Origin: an uncultured Clostridia bacterium
Lineage (GTDB): Bacteria > Bacillota > Clostridia > TANB77 > CAG-508
Direction: 5' to 3'
NCBI GenBank assembly: GCA_948517135.1
Contig: CAORJJ010000004.1
Location: 15,537 to 42,749, forward strand
Length of the DNA: 27,213 nt
Shown here: positions 1 to 8,272 of the stretch, one piece after another
How positions within the stretch are numbered: the stretch's first letter is position 1
Layout: every line of letters begins with the position of its first letter
Notes under the pieces: generated by a model
Database searches by the model: none
Told to the model about the DNA's origin: nothing
Seen by the model: the letters and a program-made list of their open reading frames with translations, nothing else
Position numbers and translations under genes: made by a program

Positions 1-717
1 ATTTAATTTTATTTTATCTAAACTAGAAAATACGTCTTTCATTGTAATTAACCTATCTTCTATATTTTCCTTTATTTTCTCTAAAGTTTCAAAATCAATT
101 GCCTCTTCTATTGAAAATCTATCTACTAAAACTCTATTTAAAGAACTCATATAACCAATACTTCCTAAAGTTTTAGCAATATCTTCACATAAACTTCTTA
201 TATATGTTCCTTTTGAACAACTAACTTTAAATTCGATTTCTGATTCATTTATATTTAATAATTTTATATCATAAATCTCAATGTCTCGTGGTTCTACTTC
301 TACTTTTTTTCCTTCTCTTGCATACTCATAAAGTTTTTTTCCATCTACTTTAATTGCAGAATACATTGGTGGAATTTGTTTTTGTTTTCCTAAAAAACTT
401 TTTAAAGCTTTATTTACATTTTCTTCTGAGATATTTTTTAAATCTACATCTTGAGTTTCTATAATATTTCCTTCACTATCTCCTGTATCACTTTTTTGAC
501 CAAGTTTTACTTTAGCAATATATGTTTTATCATGTTCAATTAAATATTTTGAAAGTTTAGTATAATTTCCAAGAAGTACTGGCAGAACACCTGTTGCAAG
601 TGGATCTAAAGTTCCTGTGTGTCCTGCTTTTTTTATATTTAAAATCTTTTTTACTTTTGATACAACATCTTGAGAAGTAAATCCTTTTGGTTTATTTATA
701 ATTAAAATTCCTTGCAT
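1..717 (-). CDS. truB: tRNA pseudouridine(55) synthase, partial (3' end outside window)
   Basis: TruB isomerises U55 of the tRNA T-loop to pseudouridine. The frame stays open from the ATG at 717 to base 1, giving 239 residues; family members are usually about 290-300, so the C-terminus lies outside the window. The N-terminus MQGILIINKPKGFTS and the catalytic block HTGTLDPLATGVL (Asp38) are classic TruB, as are the downstream YSAIKVDGKKLYEYAR and CSKGTYIRSL motifs. It starts 11 bases after the stop of nrnA and is almost certainly co-transcribed with it, a common pairing in Firmicutes. No internal stop or frameshift was seen. The assignment is secure. Confidence 0.95.
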   Translation of the reverse strand, partial: MQGILIINKPKGFTSQDVVSKVKKILNIKKAGHTGTLDPLATGVLPVLLGNYTKLSKYLIEHDKTYIAKVKLGQKSDTGDSEGNIIETQDVDLKNISEENVNKALKSFLGKQKQIPPMYSAIKVDGKKLYEYAREGKKVEVEPRDIEIYDIKLLNINESEIEFKVSCSKGTYIRSLCEDIAKTLGSIGYMSSLNRVLVDRFSIEEAIDFETLEKIKENIEDRLITMKDVFSSLDKIKLN

Positions 718-728
718 AATAATTTCCT

Positions 729-2186
729 TTATTTTTGTGTACTTTCTTTTTGATATTTTTTAATATTTCCTTTTGAATCAATAGAGCTACTTTTTCCATC
801 TGGTGTCATTATTGAAATATAGTCTATATCAAGTTCTTTAAACAATTCTATTTGAGCCAATACATCTTCTTGAGAAGCCCCATATTTTTTTTGCATTTCA
901 TCTAAAAAGTTTCTATTTAGTTTAAAGATAATCCTTCTATTTCGTAACTGTTCTTTTGGAATTTGAGTTAAAATAGAATTTCTTACCATAAATGTTTCAA
1001 AAGATATTTTTTCTTCGTAATCACTCTCATATCTAGCACCTAAAGATATCAATTCTTGAATTTTATCAAAATTCTCTGGTGTTAAATTTTTATCAAATCT
1101 ATCCATTGAATCCAAAATTTGTTTTAATTCAATATCATATATTGTATCTTTTGGAGCGTTTGTTCTTACTAGACTTGGTAATGCATTATGTGTTAGCTTT
1201 GTTAATACATCTTTTGAGACTTTATCTATTCCTTTATCTGATTTTACAGTACATCCTGAAGCATGATAGTGTCCACCACCACCCATTTCTTTTGCAACAG
1301 AAAATACATCTACATTTCCCAAATCTCTTACACTTCTAAATTCACAAAAAAAGTTATTTGGTATGTTTTCTACTACTGCAACTGCTAAACTTGTATTTTC
1401 TATATCTAGCAATTTAAAAATCTTTTTTTGTATATATTTAGATCTATATTGTTTTTCTATACCTTGAACAGATTCATTATCTAATCCAAAATAATTCAAA
1501 TATGTATTTCCAACTTTTATTCTTTTTGTATTTAATAATGCTTTAGCAATTCCTACTTCTGATGATAAAAATCTCTTAGTCTCTAAACATGATTTTACAC
1601 TTTCAAAATCTGCACCTGAATCTAAAAGCATACTTAATGAATTTAGTGAGTTTTCACCTATATATCTGAATTTTGCTGTATCAGTCCATAATCCAACAAG
1701 AAGTTTGGTGGCATATTCTTTATTTAGTTTTCCAGTGTCTTTTAACATTTCAGCTATCATTTCACATGTAGAAGTTGCTTTCTCATTTCTATATACATTT
1801 TTGGTTGGTAATTTTAGTGCCTCTTCTATAATACTTCCTTCTTTAGCATGATGATCAATAACAAATGTATTTTCTGGTTTTGAATAAGAAAATAATCTAT
1901 TTTCCGCATGATCTATTGCACTAGTGTCTAAAATTACAGAAATATCATTTCTATTTACTCTTCCCTGAAAAGTTTGAGTTTCCCCAACAATTCTGCTATA
2001 TCTATTATTTACTCTTGAAGATTTTACAATATATTTAGCATTAATTCCATTATCTTGTAATATCTTTTCTAAAGTTTTTGAAGATGCAATTGCATCACCA
2101 TCAGGTGACTCATGTGCATATATATTTACCATTCTATTTTCTTTTTTAGCTTTTTGTATAATTATTTCTAATACATTATTTTCCAT
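729..2186 (-). CDS. nrnA: DHH-family phosphoesterase (NrnA-like) with C-terminal extension
   Basis: NrnA-type enzymes degrade very short RNA or pAp and use two metal ions. The DHH motifs are present: HESPDGDAIAS (His25, Asp29, Asp31), VILDTSAIDHAE (Asp87), FVIDHHAKEG (Asp111-His112-His113) and GLWTDTAKFRY (Asp169). The DHHA1 glycine-rich motif GGGGHYHASG sits near residues 302-311. The protein has 485 residues, whereas NrnA is usually about 310-330, so roughly the last 145 residues form an extra region I do not recognise. It has its own promoter (2223-2251) and is followed by truB. A Shine-Dalgarno AGGAG lies about 12 bases before the ATG, a rather long spacing. The family is secure; the exact substrate is inferred. 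Confidence 0.88.
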   Translation of the reverse strand: MENNVLEIIIQKAKKENRMVNIYAHESPDGDAIASSKTLEKILQDNGINAKYIVKSSRVNNRYSRIVGETQTFQGRVNRNDISVILDTSAIDHAENRLFSYSKPENTFVIDHHAKEGSIIEEALKLPTKNVYRNEKATSTCEMIAEMLKDTGKLNKEYATKLLVGLWTDTAKFRYIGENSLNSLSMLLDSGADFESVKSCLETKRFLSSEVGIAKALLNTKRIKVGNTYLNYFGLDNESVQGIEKQYRSKYIQKKIFKLLDIENTSLAVAVVENIPNNFFCEFRSVRDLGNVDVFSVAKEMGGGGHYHASGCTVKSDKGIDKVSKDVLTKLTHNALPSLVRTNAPKDTIYDIELKQILDSMDRFDKNLTPENFDKIQELISLGARYESDYEEKISFETFMVRNSILTQIPKEQLRNRRIIFKLNRNFLDEMQKKYGASQEDVLAQIELFKELDIDYISIMTPDGKSSSIDSKGNIKKYQKESTQK

Positions 2187-2222
2187 ATAATATTTATTCT
2201 CCTTTTTAAGGTTAACATAAAT

Positions 2223-2251
2223 ATTATATCATATCTAATAATATATGTAAA
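2223..2251 (-). promoter_or_regulatory. promoter of nrnA-truB
   Basis: On the minus strand the sequence reads TTTACA (2246-2251), 17 bases, then TATAAT (2223-2228), with TGA just before the -10. It lies in the only gap between rlmH and nrnA, so nrnA-truB is probably a separate transcription unit. Confidence 0.7.
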
Positions 2252-2254
2252 CTA

Positions 2255-2737
2255 TTACCAGTGATATGTTTCATTATTAGAAATTTTAAAAGCTCTAAAT
2301 ACTTGCTCTAATAAAAATACTCTTATTAACTGATGTGGAAAAGTCATTTTAGAAAAGCATATTAATTCATTTGATTTTTGTAATACTTCATTTGTTAATC
2401 CTAAAGTTCCACCTATTATAAAAGTAATACTACTAAAACCTCTAACTGTGATATCTTCTATTTTTTTAGAAAAATTTTCTGATGTGTACTCTTTTCCTTT
2501 TAAATCTAATGTTAAAACAAATGAATCTTTTTTTATAGAATTTAAAATTTTAACAGCCTCTTTATTTTTTATATCCTGAATAATACTATCATTTATTTTA
2601 TCTGGAAGTTTTTCATCACTAAGTTCAATAAAATTTAATTTACAATATTTACTTAATCTTTTGGAATATTCAGAAACAGCATCTTTAAGATACTGTTCCT
2701 TTAATTTTCCTACACATATAACATTAATATTTAACAT
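2255..2737 (-). CDS. rlmH: 23S rRNA (pseudouridine1915-N3)-methyltransferase
   Basis: RlmH is a SPOUT methyltransferase that uses SAM to methylate pseudouridine 1915 in helix 69 of 23S rRNA. The 160-residue product starts MLNINVICVGKLKE, exactly where the family starts. The reading frame is open further upstream to 2785, but that part overlaps guaA and does not resemble RlmH. The knot region FIIGGTLGLTNEVL and the motif FSKMTFPHQLIRVFLLEQ are diagnostic. It begins four bases after the guaA stop, so the two are translationally close. The last residues are YHW, where homologues usually end YHK, YHH or YHR. Confidence 0.95.
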   Translation of the reverse strand: MLNINVICVGKLKEQYLKDAVSEYSKRLSKYCKLNFIELSDEKLPDKINDSIIQDIKNKEAVKILNSIKKDSFVLTLDLKGKEYTSENFSKKIEDITVRGFSSITFIIGGTLGLTNEVLQKSNELICFSKMTFPHQLIRVFLLEQVFRAFKISNNETYHW

Positions 2738-2741
2738 TTTT

Positions 2742-4595
2742 CTATTCCCATTCACAAGTTGCTGGTGGTTTACTTGTAACATCATACATTACAAATTCTA
2801 TTTTATCACCAAATCTACTTTCAATTTCTTTTACAATATTTTCTATATCTTGTCTTGAAGCTTCATTCCCTATTGATGCTGGTCTTCCAGTCATAAAATC
2901 GTTTGTAACAAAAGTTCTAATTGCAACTGAATATTTTTTTGTAATTCCTATTGGTATTAATACTGCAAAAGTTTGATTTGCTTTACTATTTTCTAAATTA
3001 GTAGTAACAATATTATCAACCTCACGAAGTAAATCTACTGCTTCATCACAAATATTCATATTAAAACAATTAATATTGCCTTCTACTTTATCTTTATTTA
3101 ATATATAAGCTACTCTATTTATTGAATGAACATTGTCTGTAATTTCTTTTGCTTTTGTTGTAATTAAATTCCAATCTAAATCTAATTTATTACCAGTCAT
3201 TACACATAAATTTCTATAACTTCTAGCATCACCTTGCACTCCAACAGAACGCAAAGGTAATATATAAGCACTTTGATTTGTACTATCTAATATATTATTT
3301 ACTTTTTCTACATCTTCTATTGGTATAATAACTTCTTCAGACTTATTGTGCCCTATTAATCTTATTGCAAGTCCTGGTCCTGGGAAAGGTTGTCTTGAGG
3401 CAATTTCCTCTGCTAATCCAAGCATTCTTGCTACTTTTCTAACTTCATCTTTATGCCAATCACTATTTGTTTCAATTATTAAACCTTTTTTACGAGCTTC
3501 TCTTACAGCAGAAACATCATTATGATGTGTTTTTATTTTATGTGCAAACCCACTTATATCTGGATTTCCACTTTCAATTAAATCTGGTCTTAAAGTTCCT
3601 TGTGCAATAAAAGTATTTTCAGGATCTAGTCCTAATCTTTCTATTACATTATTTGTAACTTTTATAAATATATCTCCAATAATAGCTCTTTTATCTTCAG
3701 GCTCTATTGTATTTACAAGTGGTCCTATTTTTCTTCCATCTACTTCAATTTCTGTATTAAAGAAATAGTCTTTTGCATTTTCTCTAATTAAATTCTTTAA
3801 CCCTAAATCTTTTAAATTTTCACAAATAACATCACTTTCATTTTTTCTCATAAATCCTGAATCTACATGAATTGCATAAATTTGATCAGGAGATAAAGCT
3901 TTTACAAGAAGTGCAGCAGTTACAGCAGAATCTACTCCACCACTAACTAAAACTATAACTTTATTATTTTTAACCTTTTCTCTTATTATATTTATTGATG
4001 TTTGAATTCTATCATCTAATGCATAAACTTCTTTATACTCAGCAATTTTTCTTAAAAAGTTTTCAAACATTATCATTCCATTTTCTGTTAAATCAACTTC
4101 TGGATGAAATTGAAATCCATACAATTTTCTTTCATTATTTCCAATTCCAGCAATAGCTTCTCCAGATTTTGCAATAACTTCAAACCCATTTGGTACATTT
4201 TTTACAGTATCTCCATGGCTCATTAAAACTTTTTGAACTTCATCTAATCTTTCAAATATTGGTGATGCTGTATTTATTGTAACTTCATTTTGTCCATATT
4301 CTTTTACAATGTTACTATCAACAACTCCACCAAAATAATCAGACATAAGTTGCATTCCATAACAAATTCCTAAAATTGGTTTTCCAAGTTCAAATATTTT
4401 TTTATCAAACCCTAATCTTTGTTCTTCCCCAATATTATTAGGCCCACCTGATAATATAACTGCTTTATAATCTTTTAAATCATCTGCAGATACATTAATA
4501 GGAAATATTTCAGATTTTACTCCTAATTCTCTTACTCTCCTATCAATTACTTTTGTATATTGCCCTCCACAATCAAGAATTGCTAATTTTTCCAT
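2742..4595 (-). CDS. guaA: GMP synthase (glutamine-hydrolysing), long form
   Basis: GuaA converts XMP to GMP with ATP and glutamine. The N-terminal class I amidotransferase has Cys78 (GICYGMQL), His164 and Glu166 (FQFHPEVD). The ATP pyrophosphatase P-loop is SGGVDS at 218-223, and the C-terminus KPPATCEWE is typical. I choose the ATG at 4595 because AGGAG lies six bases upstream; the ATG at 4601 directly abuts the Shine-Dalgarno. The protein is 617 residues against about 510-525 for the E. coli/Bacillus type. The extra length and blocks such as EPEDKRAIIGDIF, QGTLRPDLIES and IKTHHND resemble the longer eukaryote-like class. The gene follows alaX by 14 bases and precedes rlmH. Confidence 0.96.
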   Translation of the reverse strand: MEKLAILDCGGQYTKVIDRRVRELGVKSEIFPINVSADDLKDYKAVILSGGPNNIGEEQRLGFDKKIFELGKPILGICYGMQLMSDYFGGVVDSNIVKEYGQNEVTINTASPIFERLDEVQKVLMSHGDTVKNVPNGFEVIAKSGEAIAGIGNNERKLYGFQFHPEVDLTENGMIMFENFLRKIAEYKEVYALDDRIQTSINIIREKVKNNKVIVLVSGGVDSAVTAALLVKALSPDQIYAIHVDSGFMRKNESDVICENLKDLGLKNLIRENAKDYFFNTEIEVDGRKIGPLVNTIEPEDKRAIIGDIFIKVTNNVIERLGLDPENTFIAQGTLRPDLIESGNPDISGFAHKIKTHHNDVSAVREARKKGLIIETNSDWHKDEVRKVARMLGLAEEIASRQPFPGPGLAIRLIGHNKSEEVIIPIEDVEKVNNILDSTNQSAYILPLRSVGVQGDARSYRNLCVMTGNKLDLDWNLITTKAKEITDNVHSINRVAYILNKDKVEGNINCFNMNICDEAVDLLREVDNIVTTNLENSKANQTFAVLIPIGITKKYSVAIRTFVTNDFMTGRPASIGNEASRQDIENIVKEIESRFGDKIEFVMYDVTSKPPATCEWE

Positions 4596-4609
4596 ATACA
4601 TCTCCTTTT

Positions 4610-5749
4610 CTAAAATTTATTTATAATTTCTTTAAATTTATTTATATCATCTAATAATTGTCCTTGTACAAGTAAATTGTTTCCTCCACCTTTTACATTT
4701 ATATTTTGTTTTAATTCATTAAAAACATCTTTTAAATTTATTGTATCACTCATTAAAATAAATTTTCCATTAGATACAACTCCTGAAATATTTGAGGCTT
4801 TTTCTTTTAACTTGGTACAGTAATTTTTCACATCATTCATTTCCATGTTTTCTTTTTCTATAATAATATTTTTTTGATTTTCAAAATTAGATATTTCATT
4901 TTCAATTAAAGCATTTTTTAATTCTGATTTTTCCTTTTTTAATTTTTCTATTTCTTGTACTTGATGTAAAACTCCTGTATATACTTCATTTAATTTTAGT
5001 GATAATAATGTTGATATACTATTTACTTGATTATACATTTGAGTATAATTATTTAAAGCATTTTCACCAGCAAGCATATAGATTCTAACACCAGATTTAT
5101 ATTTTTCTACTTTTAAAAGTTTTATAATTCCTATTTCACCAGTTTTATTTACGTGTATACCACAACATGCACAAATATCATATCCTGGAATTTCTATAAT
5201 TCTAACATCTTCATTTAATTCTTTTTTACTTCTATATGTTAATTTTGAAGCCTCTTCTTTAGTGTATAAATTTACTATTATGTCTAAATTATTATATATA
5301 GATCTATTTGCTTCTTTTTCTATTTCTCTTAAATCATTTTCTGTTATTTGTACATTAAAATCTATTGTTACAAAATCTTTTCCTATATGAAAACCAACAT
5401 TTGTACTGTTAAATTTTCTACAAACAATTCCAGAAACTATGTGCTCTGCTGTATGACTTTGCATATTAGAAAATCTATCTTCAAAATTTATCTTGCATTT
5501 TACTTTTTTACCTTTTTCAATTTTTCTTTCTACAAAATGATAAATAATATTTTCTTTTTCTTGCACATCTATTACTTTTATATCATCTATAAAACCAGTA
5601 TCTGCTGGTTGTCCACCACCTTCAGGATAAAATGCTGTTTCTTTTAATATTACTTTTATTTTTCCATTTTCTTCAATACAATTTTCTACCACTGTTTCAA
5701 ATTCATCTAAATAATTATTTTTATAATATAATGTTTCCTTTATCATCAT
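4610..5749 (-). CDS. AlaX-type alanyl-tRNA editing protein with DHHA1 domain
   Basis: This free-standing trans-editing protein probably hydrolyses mischarged Ser- or Gly-tRNA(Ala). The N-terminal part matches the AlaRS editing domain: FYPEGGGQPADTG, then the zinc ligands HTAEH and CACCGIH. A Lys/Glu-rich coiled coil spans about residues 255-320, and a DHHA1 domain with GGGNNLLVQG closes the protein, so it is the long AlaX-L form (379 residues). There is no synthetase core, so it is not AlaRS. Two adjacent ATGs (5749 and 5746) are possible starts; AGAGGTGA lies just upstream and slightly favours the second. It leads an operon with guaA and rlmH. Confidence 0.9.
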   Translation of the reverse strand: MMIKETLYYKNNYLDEFETVVENCIEENGKIKVILKETAFYPEGGGQPADTGFIDDIKVIDVQEKENIIYHFVERKIEKGKKVKCKINFEDRFSNMQSHTAEHIVSGIVCRKFNSTNVGFHIGKDFVTIDFNVQITENDLREIEKEANRSIYNNLDIIVNLYTKEEASKLTYRSKKELNEDVRIIEIPGYDICACCGIHVNKTGEIGIIKLLKVEKYKSGVRIYMLAGENALNNYTQMYNQVNSISTLLSLKLNEVYTGVLHQVQEIEKLKKEKSELKNALIENEISNFENQKNIIIEKENMEMNDVKNYCTKLKEKASNISGVVSNGKFILMSDTINLKDVFNELKQNINVKGGGNNLLVQGQLLDDINKFKEIINKF

Positions 5750-5768
5750 TTCACCTCTTAATGATTAA

Positions 5769-5774
5769 ATTATA
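5769..5774 (-). promoter_or_regulatory. probable -10 box of alaX-guaA-rlmH
   Basis: The minus strand reads TGATATAAT here, an extended -10 about 20 bases before the alaX start. No good -35 is visible; the position is occupied by a T-run that also serves the upstream terminator. Confidence 0.5.
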
Positions 5775-5789
5775 TCATATTTTGCTTTT

Positions 5790-5823
5790 TAAAAAAAGAA
5801 AAAGTGGAAGCTTAACCTCCACT
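5790..5823 (-). terminator. intrinsic terminator of the pseudopilin-like gene
   Basis: The arms AGTGGA (5803-5808) and TCCACT (5818-5823) form a hairpin. On the minus strand it is followed by a run of T interrupted by one C. It lies 15 bases after the stop of the gene ending at 5838. Confidence 0.8.
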
Positions 5824-5837
5824 AAATTTTCTTTATA

Positions 5838-6128
5838 TTAAACTTCATTTGTTACTGTATTTGTAGTTTCAGGTTCTACTGTATTTTCATCTACAATATT
5901 AGAATCTATTTGATTTTCTACTGTGTTTTCTGTTTCATTTTCTACTACTGAATTTGTATATTCATTATATGCATTATCAAATACTTGTTGATTATAAACT
6001 AAATTATTTGATTTATTTTCTTCTTTTTCTCCATTTATTACTAACATTACAGATATTACTGCAAGTATTAAGAAAAGTACTATAATAAGTATTAGTGCAA
6101 TTAAAGTGATTCCTTTTTCATTTCTCAT
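5838..6128 (-). CDS. small pseudopilin-like membrane protein with TNTV-rich tail
   Basis: The 96-residue protein starts MRNEKGITLIALILI, a type IV prepilin-like leader: charged residues, a Gly at the peptidase site, then a hydrophobic helix to about residue 31. The +5 position is Ala rather than the usual Glu, so it is a non-canonical pseudopilin, a form common in Clostridia. The outer part is short and acidic, rich in Asn, Thr, Glu and Val, ending EPETTNTVTNEV. That tail resembles the stalk repeat of the adhesin at 21736-25617. GGAGG lies nine bases before the ATG. It stands alone with its own terminator. Function unknown; a surface or pilus accessory role is only an inference. Confidence 0.75.
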   Translation of the reverse strand: MRNEKGITLIALILIIVLFLILAVISVMLVINGEKEENKSNNLVYNQQVFDNAYNEYTNSVVENETENTVENQIDSNIVDENTVEPETTNTVTNEV

Positions 6129-6258
6129 TTTATTTTTCCTCCATTAATTCTTTTGTTTTATTAGTATTATTTTACACATATTGTCATTAAAATTCAATAT
6201 TTTTATTTTTTTTTATATTTCTTTTTTGTAACACGTCATTATTTTACAAATTTTATTA

Positions 6259-6264
6259 TATAAT
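6259..6264 (+). promoter_or_regulatory. possible -10 box of the M20 dipeptidase gene
   Basis: A perfect TATAAT lies 30 bases before the ATG. No convincing -35 is seen at 16-18 bases, so the assignment is weak. Confidence 0.35.
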
Positions 6265-6293
6265 ATAGTATATTTATTTATGGAGATGATGTT

Positions 6294-7658
6294 ATGTTTG
6301 ATGAAACTATTGAAAATAGTAAAAATGAAATTATTAATACACTATGTGAATTGATAAAATTCCCAAGTGTATCTGATGAATCAGGAACTTCGCAATATCC
6401 TTTTGGCGAAGAATGTAATAACATTTTAAATTATGTTCTAGAATTAGGTAACTCTATGGGGTTTAAAACTAAAAATATTGATGCTTATTGTGGTTACATA
6501 GAATTTGGTGAAGGTGAAGAATTGGTTGGAATTATAGGGCATTTAGATGTTGTACCAGCAAATATCGAAGATGGCTGGACTACACCACCATTCACCCCTT
6601 CTATTCGTGACAATAAATTATTTGGTAGAGGTTCAATTGATGATAAAGGACCAGTAGTATCTGCTTTATATGCAATGAAAGCCATAAAAGATTCTCTTTC
6701 CGTTTCTAAAAGAGTTAGATTAATTCTTGGGCTAAATGAAGAAAAATCTTGGAAATGTATTAATTATTATAAACGTCATGAAGAACACCCAACTATCGGA
6801 TTTAGTCCTGATGCAAATTTTCCTGGAATATATGCCGAAAAAGGAATTATGTCTATTCAATTAAAAAATAAATTTGAGATTAAAGATTATACTATATTAG
6901 AAATAAATTGTAAAAATAATGCAATTAATGTTGTTCCAAAATATTGTTCTATAAAATTAAAGAAAAACTATACTGCAAATTCTAATTTAAAAGAAACTGA
7001 AAATATAAAATTAACAGAATCTGATGATACATTACTTATCGAAGCTTTTGGGATATCTGCACATAGTGCTCATCCAGAACTTGGGAAAAATAGTATAAAA
7101 ATTTTAGTAGAATACTTAATTAATAATTTTGAATTTACAGATTCTTACTTAAAAACATTATATGAAATTGGATTATTCGATATAGAAAGTCCTAGATTTA
7201 TGAGTAATACTAAATTAGAAGATGAATCTGGAATACTTACATCAAATGTTGCAATTTTAGAATATATAAACAATGAATTAATTATATATATTAATTTAAG
7301 AGTACCTGTTTCTATTGCTTTAGATGAAATATTTTTTAAATACACTAATTTAAAATCTACTTTTTCAAATTTAGATGTACAAAAATTAGGTATTCAAGAA
7401 CCTTTATTTGTTGAAAAAGACAATTATTTAGTTAAAACTTTAGTTGATATTTTCAATAAAAAAACAAATTCTTCTTCTCTTCCAATTGCAATTGGTGGTG
7501 GAACATATGCAAGAGCATTTCCAAATTGCATCTCTTACGGTGCTACAATGCCTGGAGATAAAGATATGTGTCATCAAGTGGATGAATTTATTGAAATAGA
7601 CAAATTAATTCTTTCAACTAAAATTTATGCAGATGCAATTTATGAGCTTAGTAAATAA
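6294..7658 (+). CDS. M20 family dipeptidase (PepV/Sapep-like)
   Basis: This is a probable zinc dipeptidase that releases amino acids from dipeptides in the cytoplasm. Metal and catalytic residues visible are His83 and Asp85 (GHLDVV), Asp116 (SIDDKG), Glu149-Glu150 (LNEEKSW), Asp173 (FSPDANFP) and His427 (MCHQVDEF). The pattern EEKSWKCINYY and GGGTYARAFPN is typical of PepV rather than of DapE or ArgE. The length of 454 residues fits PepV (about 465). GGAG lies eight bases before the ATG. It is a monocistronic plus-strand gene ending in a hairpin that overlaps its stop codon. The exact substrate is not deducible. Confidence 0.92.
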   Translation: MFDETIENSKNEIINTLCELIKFPSVSDESGTSQYPFGEECNNILNYVLELGNSMGFKTKNIDAYCGYIEFGEGEELVGIIGHLDVVPANIEDGWTTPPFTPSIRDNKLFGRGSIDDKGPVVSALYAMKAIKDSLSVSKRVRLILGLNEEKSWKCINYYKRHEEHPTIGFSPDANFPGIYAEKGIMSIQLKNKFEIKDYTILEINCKNNAINVVPKYCSIKLKKNYTANSNLKETENIKLTESDDTLLIEAFGISAHSAHPELGKNSIKILVEYLINNFEFTDSYLKTLYEIGLFDIESPRFMSNTKLEDESGILTSNVAILEYINNELIIYINLRVPVSIALDEIFFKYTNLKSTFSNLDVQKLGIQEPLFVEKDNYLVKTLVDIFNKKTNSSSLPIAIGGGTYARAFPNCISYGATMPGDKDMCHQVDEFIEIDKLILSTKIYADAIYELSK

Positions 7659-7684
7659 AGAAGCAAAAAACTTCTTTATTTTAC
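7654..7684 (+). terminator. intrinsic terminator of the dipeptidase gene
   Basis: The ten-base arms AATAAAGAAG (7654-7663) and CTTCTTTATT (7671-7680) are perfect complements around a seven-base loop. The hairpin begins inside the stop codon and ends in a T-rich stretch. Confidence 0.75.
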
Positions 7685-7691
7685 ATAATAC

Positions 7692-7720
7692 TTGCATGAA
7701 CTATAAAAACGTGCTATAAT
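7692..7720 (+). promoter_or_regulatory. promoter of the small membrane-protein gene at 7807
   Basis: TTGCAT (7692-7697), 17 bases, TATAAT (7715-7720). The same -35 and spacing recur before the gene at 8338. Confidence 0.8.
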
Positions 7721-7738
7721 TCATTTTATAGTTTTTAT

Positions 7739-7806
7739 GTCCCTTTGAAACCTAAAATCTTCAGAGGGAAACCTCTGAAGCAACAATTCTTTGGAGGTGT
7801 AAATTT
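7739..7806 (+). promoter_or_regulatory. candidate structured leader RNA, copy 1
   Basis: The leader starts GTCCCTTTGAAACCTA and contains a perfect nine-pair hairpin (7759-7767 with 7772-7780) closed by a GAAA tetraloop. The Shine-Dalgarno GGAGG is at 7793-7797. The 3' arm ACCTC (7771-7775) can instead pair with GAGGT (7794-7798) in the Shine-Dalgarno, and TCCCT (7740-7744) can pair with AGGGA (7765-7769). A related element lies at 8273-8337. It does not match any riboswitch class I know. Confidence 0.6.
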
Positions 7807-8169
7807 ATGAAGATGAGACACAAACGGCTTGTAAAACGTATCGTAGCAGGTATTTTTGCACTACTCATGATTTATGGAGCATCATTTGGAAATCCATTTG
7901 TATTTCCTTTCGCCATAGGATTTGTCCTTGTACAATACCTTTCATGGCGATTATCTGGTGAACCTGATTCCATTACCAGTCGATCTCTTGCACTCGATTA
8001 TTCAGTTATTGCAATTATCGTAATTTCTGCAATTGCTGTATTTTTATCAAAGCCAATCATTGCTTTCTTCATTTTTGCTTTTGGTATTGCTGGAGTAGTA
8101 CTTTCATACAAACTCACAAAAGTAAAAACTAAAACCAAAAAAAGTAAAGTAAAAAATTTCATTCTTTAA
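7807..8169 (+). CDS. small membrane protein, unknown function
   Basis: This 120-residue protein is not recognised. It has a basic N-terminus (MKMRHKRLVKR), then hydrophobic segments at about 11-27, 30-47, 66-82 and 84-101, so probably four membrane helices, and ends in a Lys-rich tail (KVKTKTKKSKVKN). GGAGG lies nine bases before the ATG; a second ATG two codons on is less well spaced. The gene stands alone with a consensus promoter, a structured leader and a strong terminator. Its base composition is less AT-rich than the neighbouring dipeptidase gene. The organisation matches the next gene at 8338, although the two proteins are not clearly homologous. It may be an acquired cassette. Confidence 0.75.
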   Translation: MKMRHKRLVKRIVAGIFALLMIYGASFGNPFVFPFAIGFVLVQYLSWRLSGEPDSITSRSLALDYSVIAIIVISAIAVFLSKPIIAFFIFAFGIAGVVLSYKLTKVKTKTKKSKVKNFIL

Positions 8170-8179
8170 ATTGCAACTT

Positions 8180-8215
8180 AGGCAGTTATGAAACACTCTC
8201 ATAACTGCCTTTTTG
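8180..8215 (+). terminator. intrinsic terminator of the gene at 7807
   Basis: Twelve-base perfect arms, AGGCAGTTATGA (8180-8191) and TCATAACTGCCT (8199-8210), flank a seven-base loop and are followed by TTTT. Confidence 0.92.
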
Positions 8216-8224
8216 CTTGTAAAT

Positions 8225-8253
8225 TTGCATTTCTCTTCAAAATATGATATAAT
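8225..8253 (+). promoter_or_regulatory. promoter of the small membrane-protein gene at 8338
   Basis: TTGCAT (8225-8230), 17 bases, TATAAT (8248-8253), with TGA before the -10. It has the same -35 and spacing as the promoter at 7692-7720. Confidence 0.82.
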
Positions 8254-8272
8254 TTACTAGTATTTAATACAC

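Noticed and set aside
2738..2785. Longer RlmH start
   Set aside because: The added residues overlap guaA and do not resemble the family; the ATG at 2737 matches the usual N-terminus.
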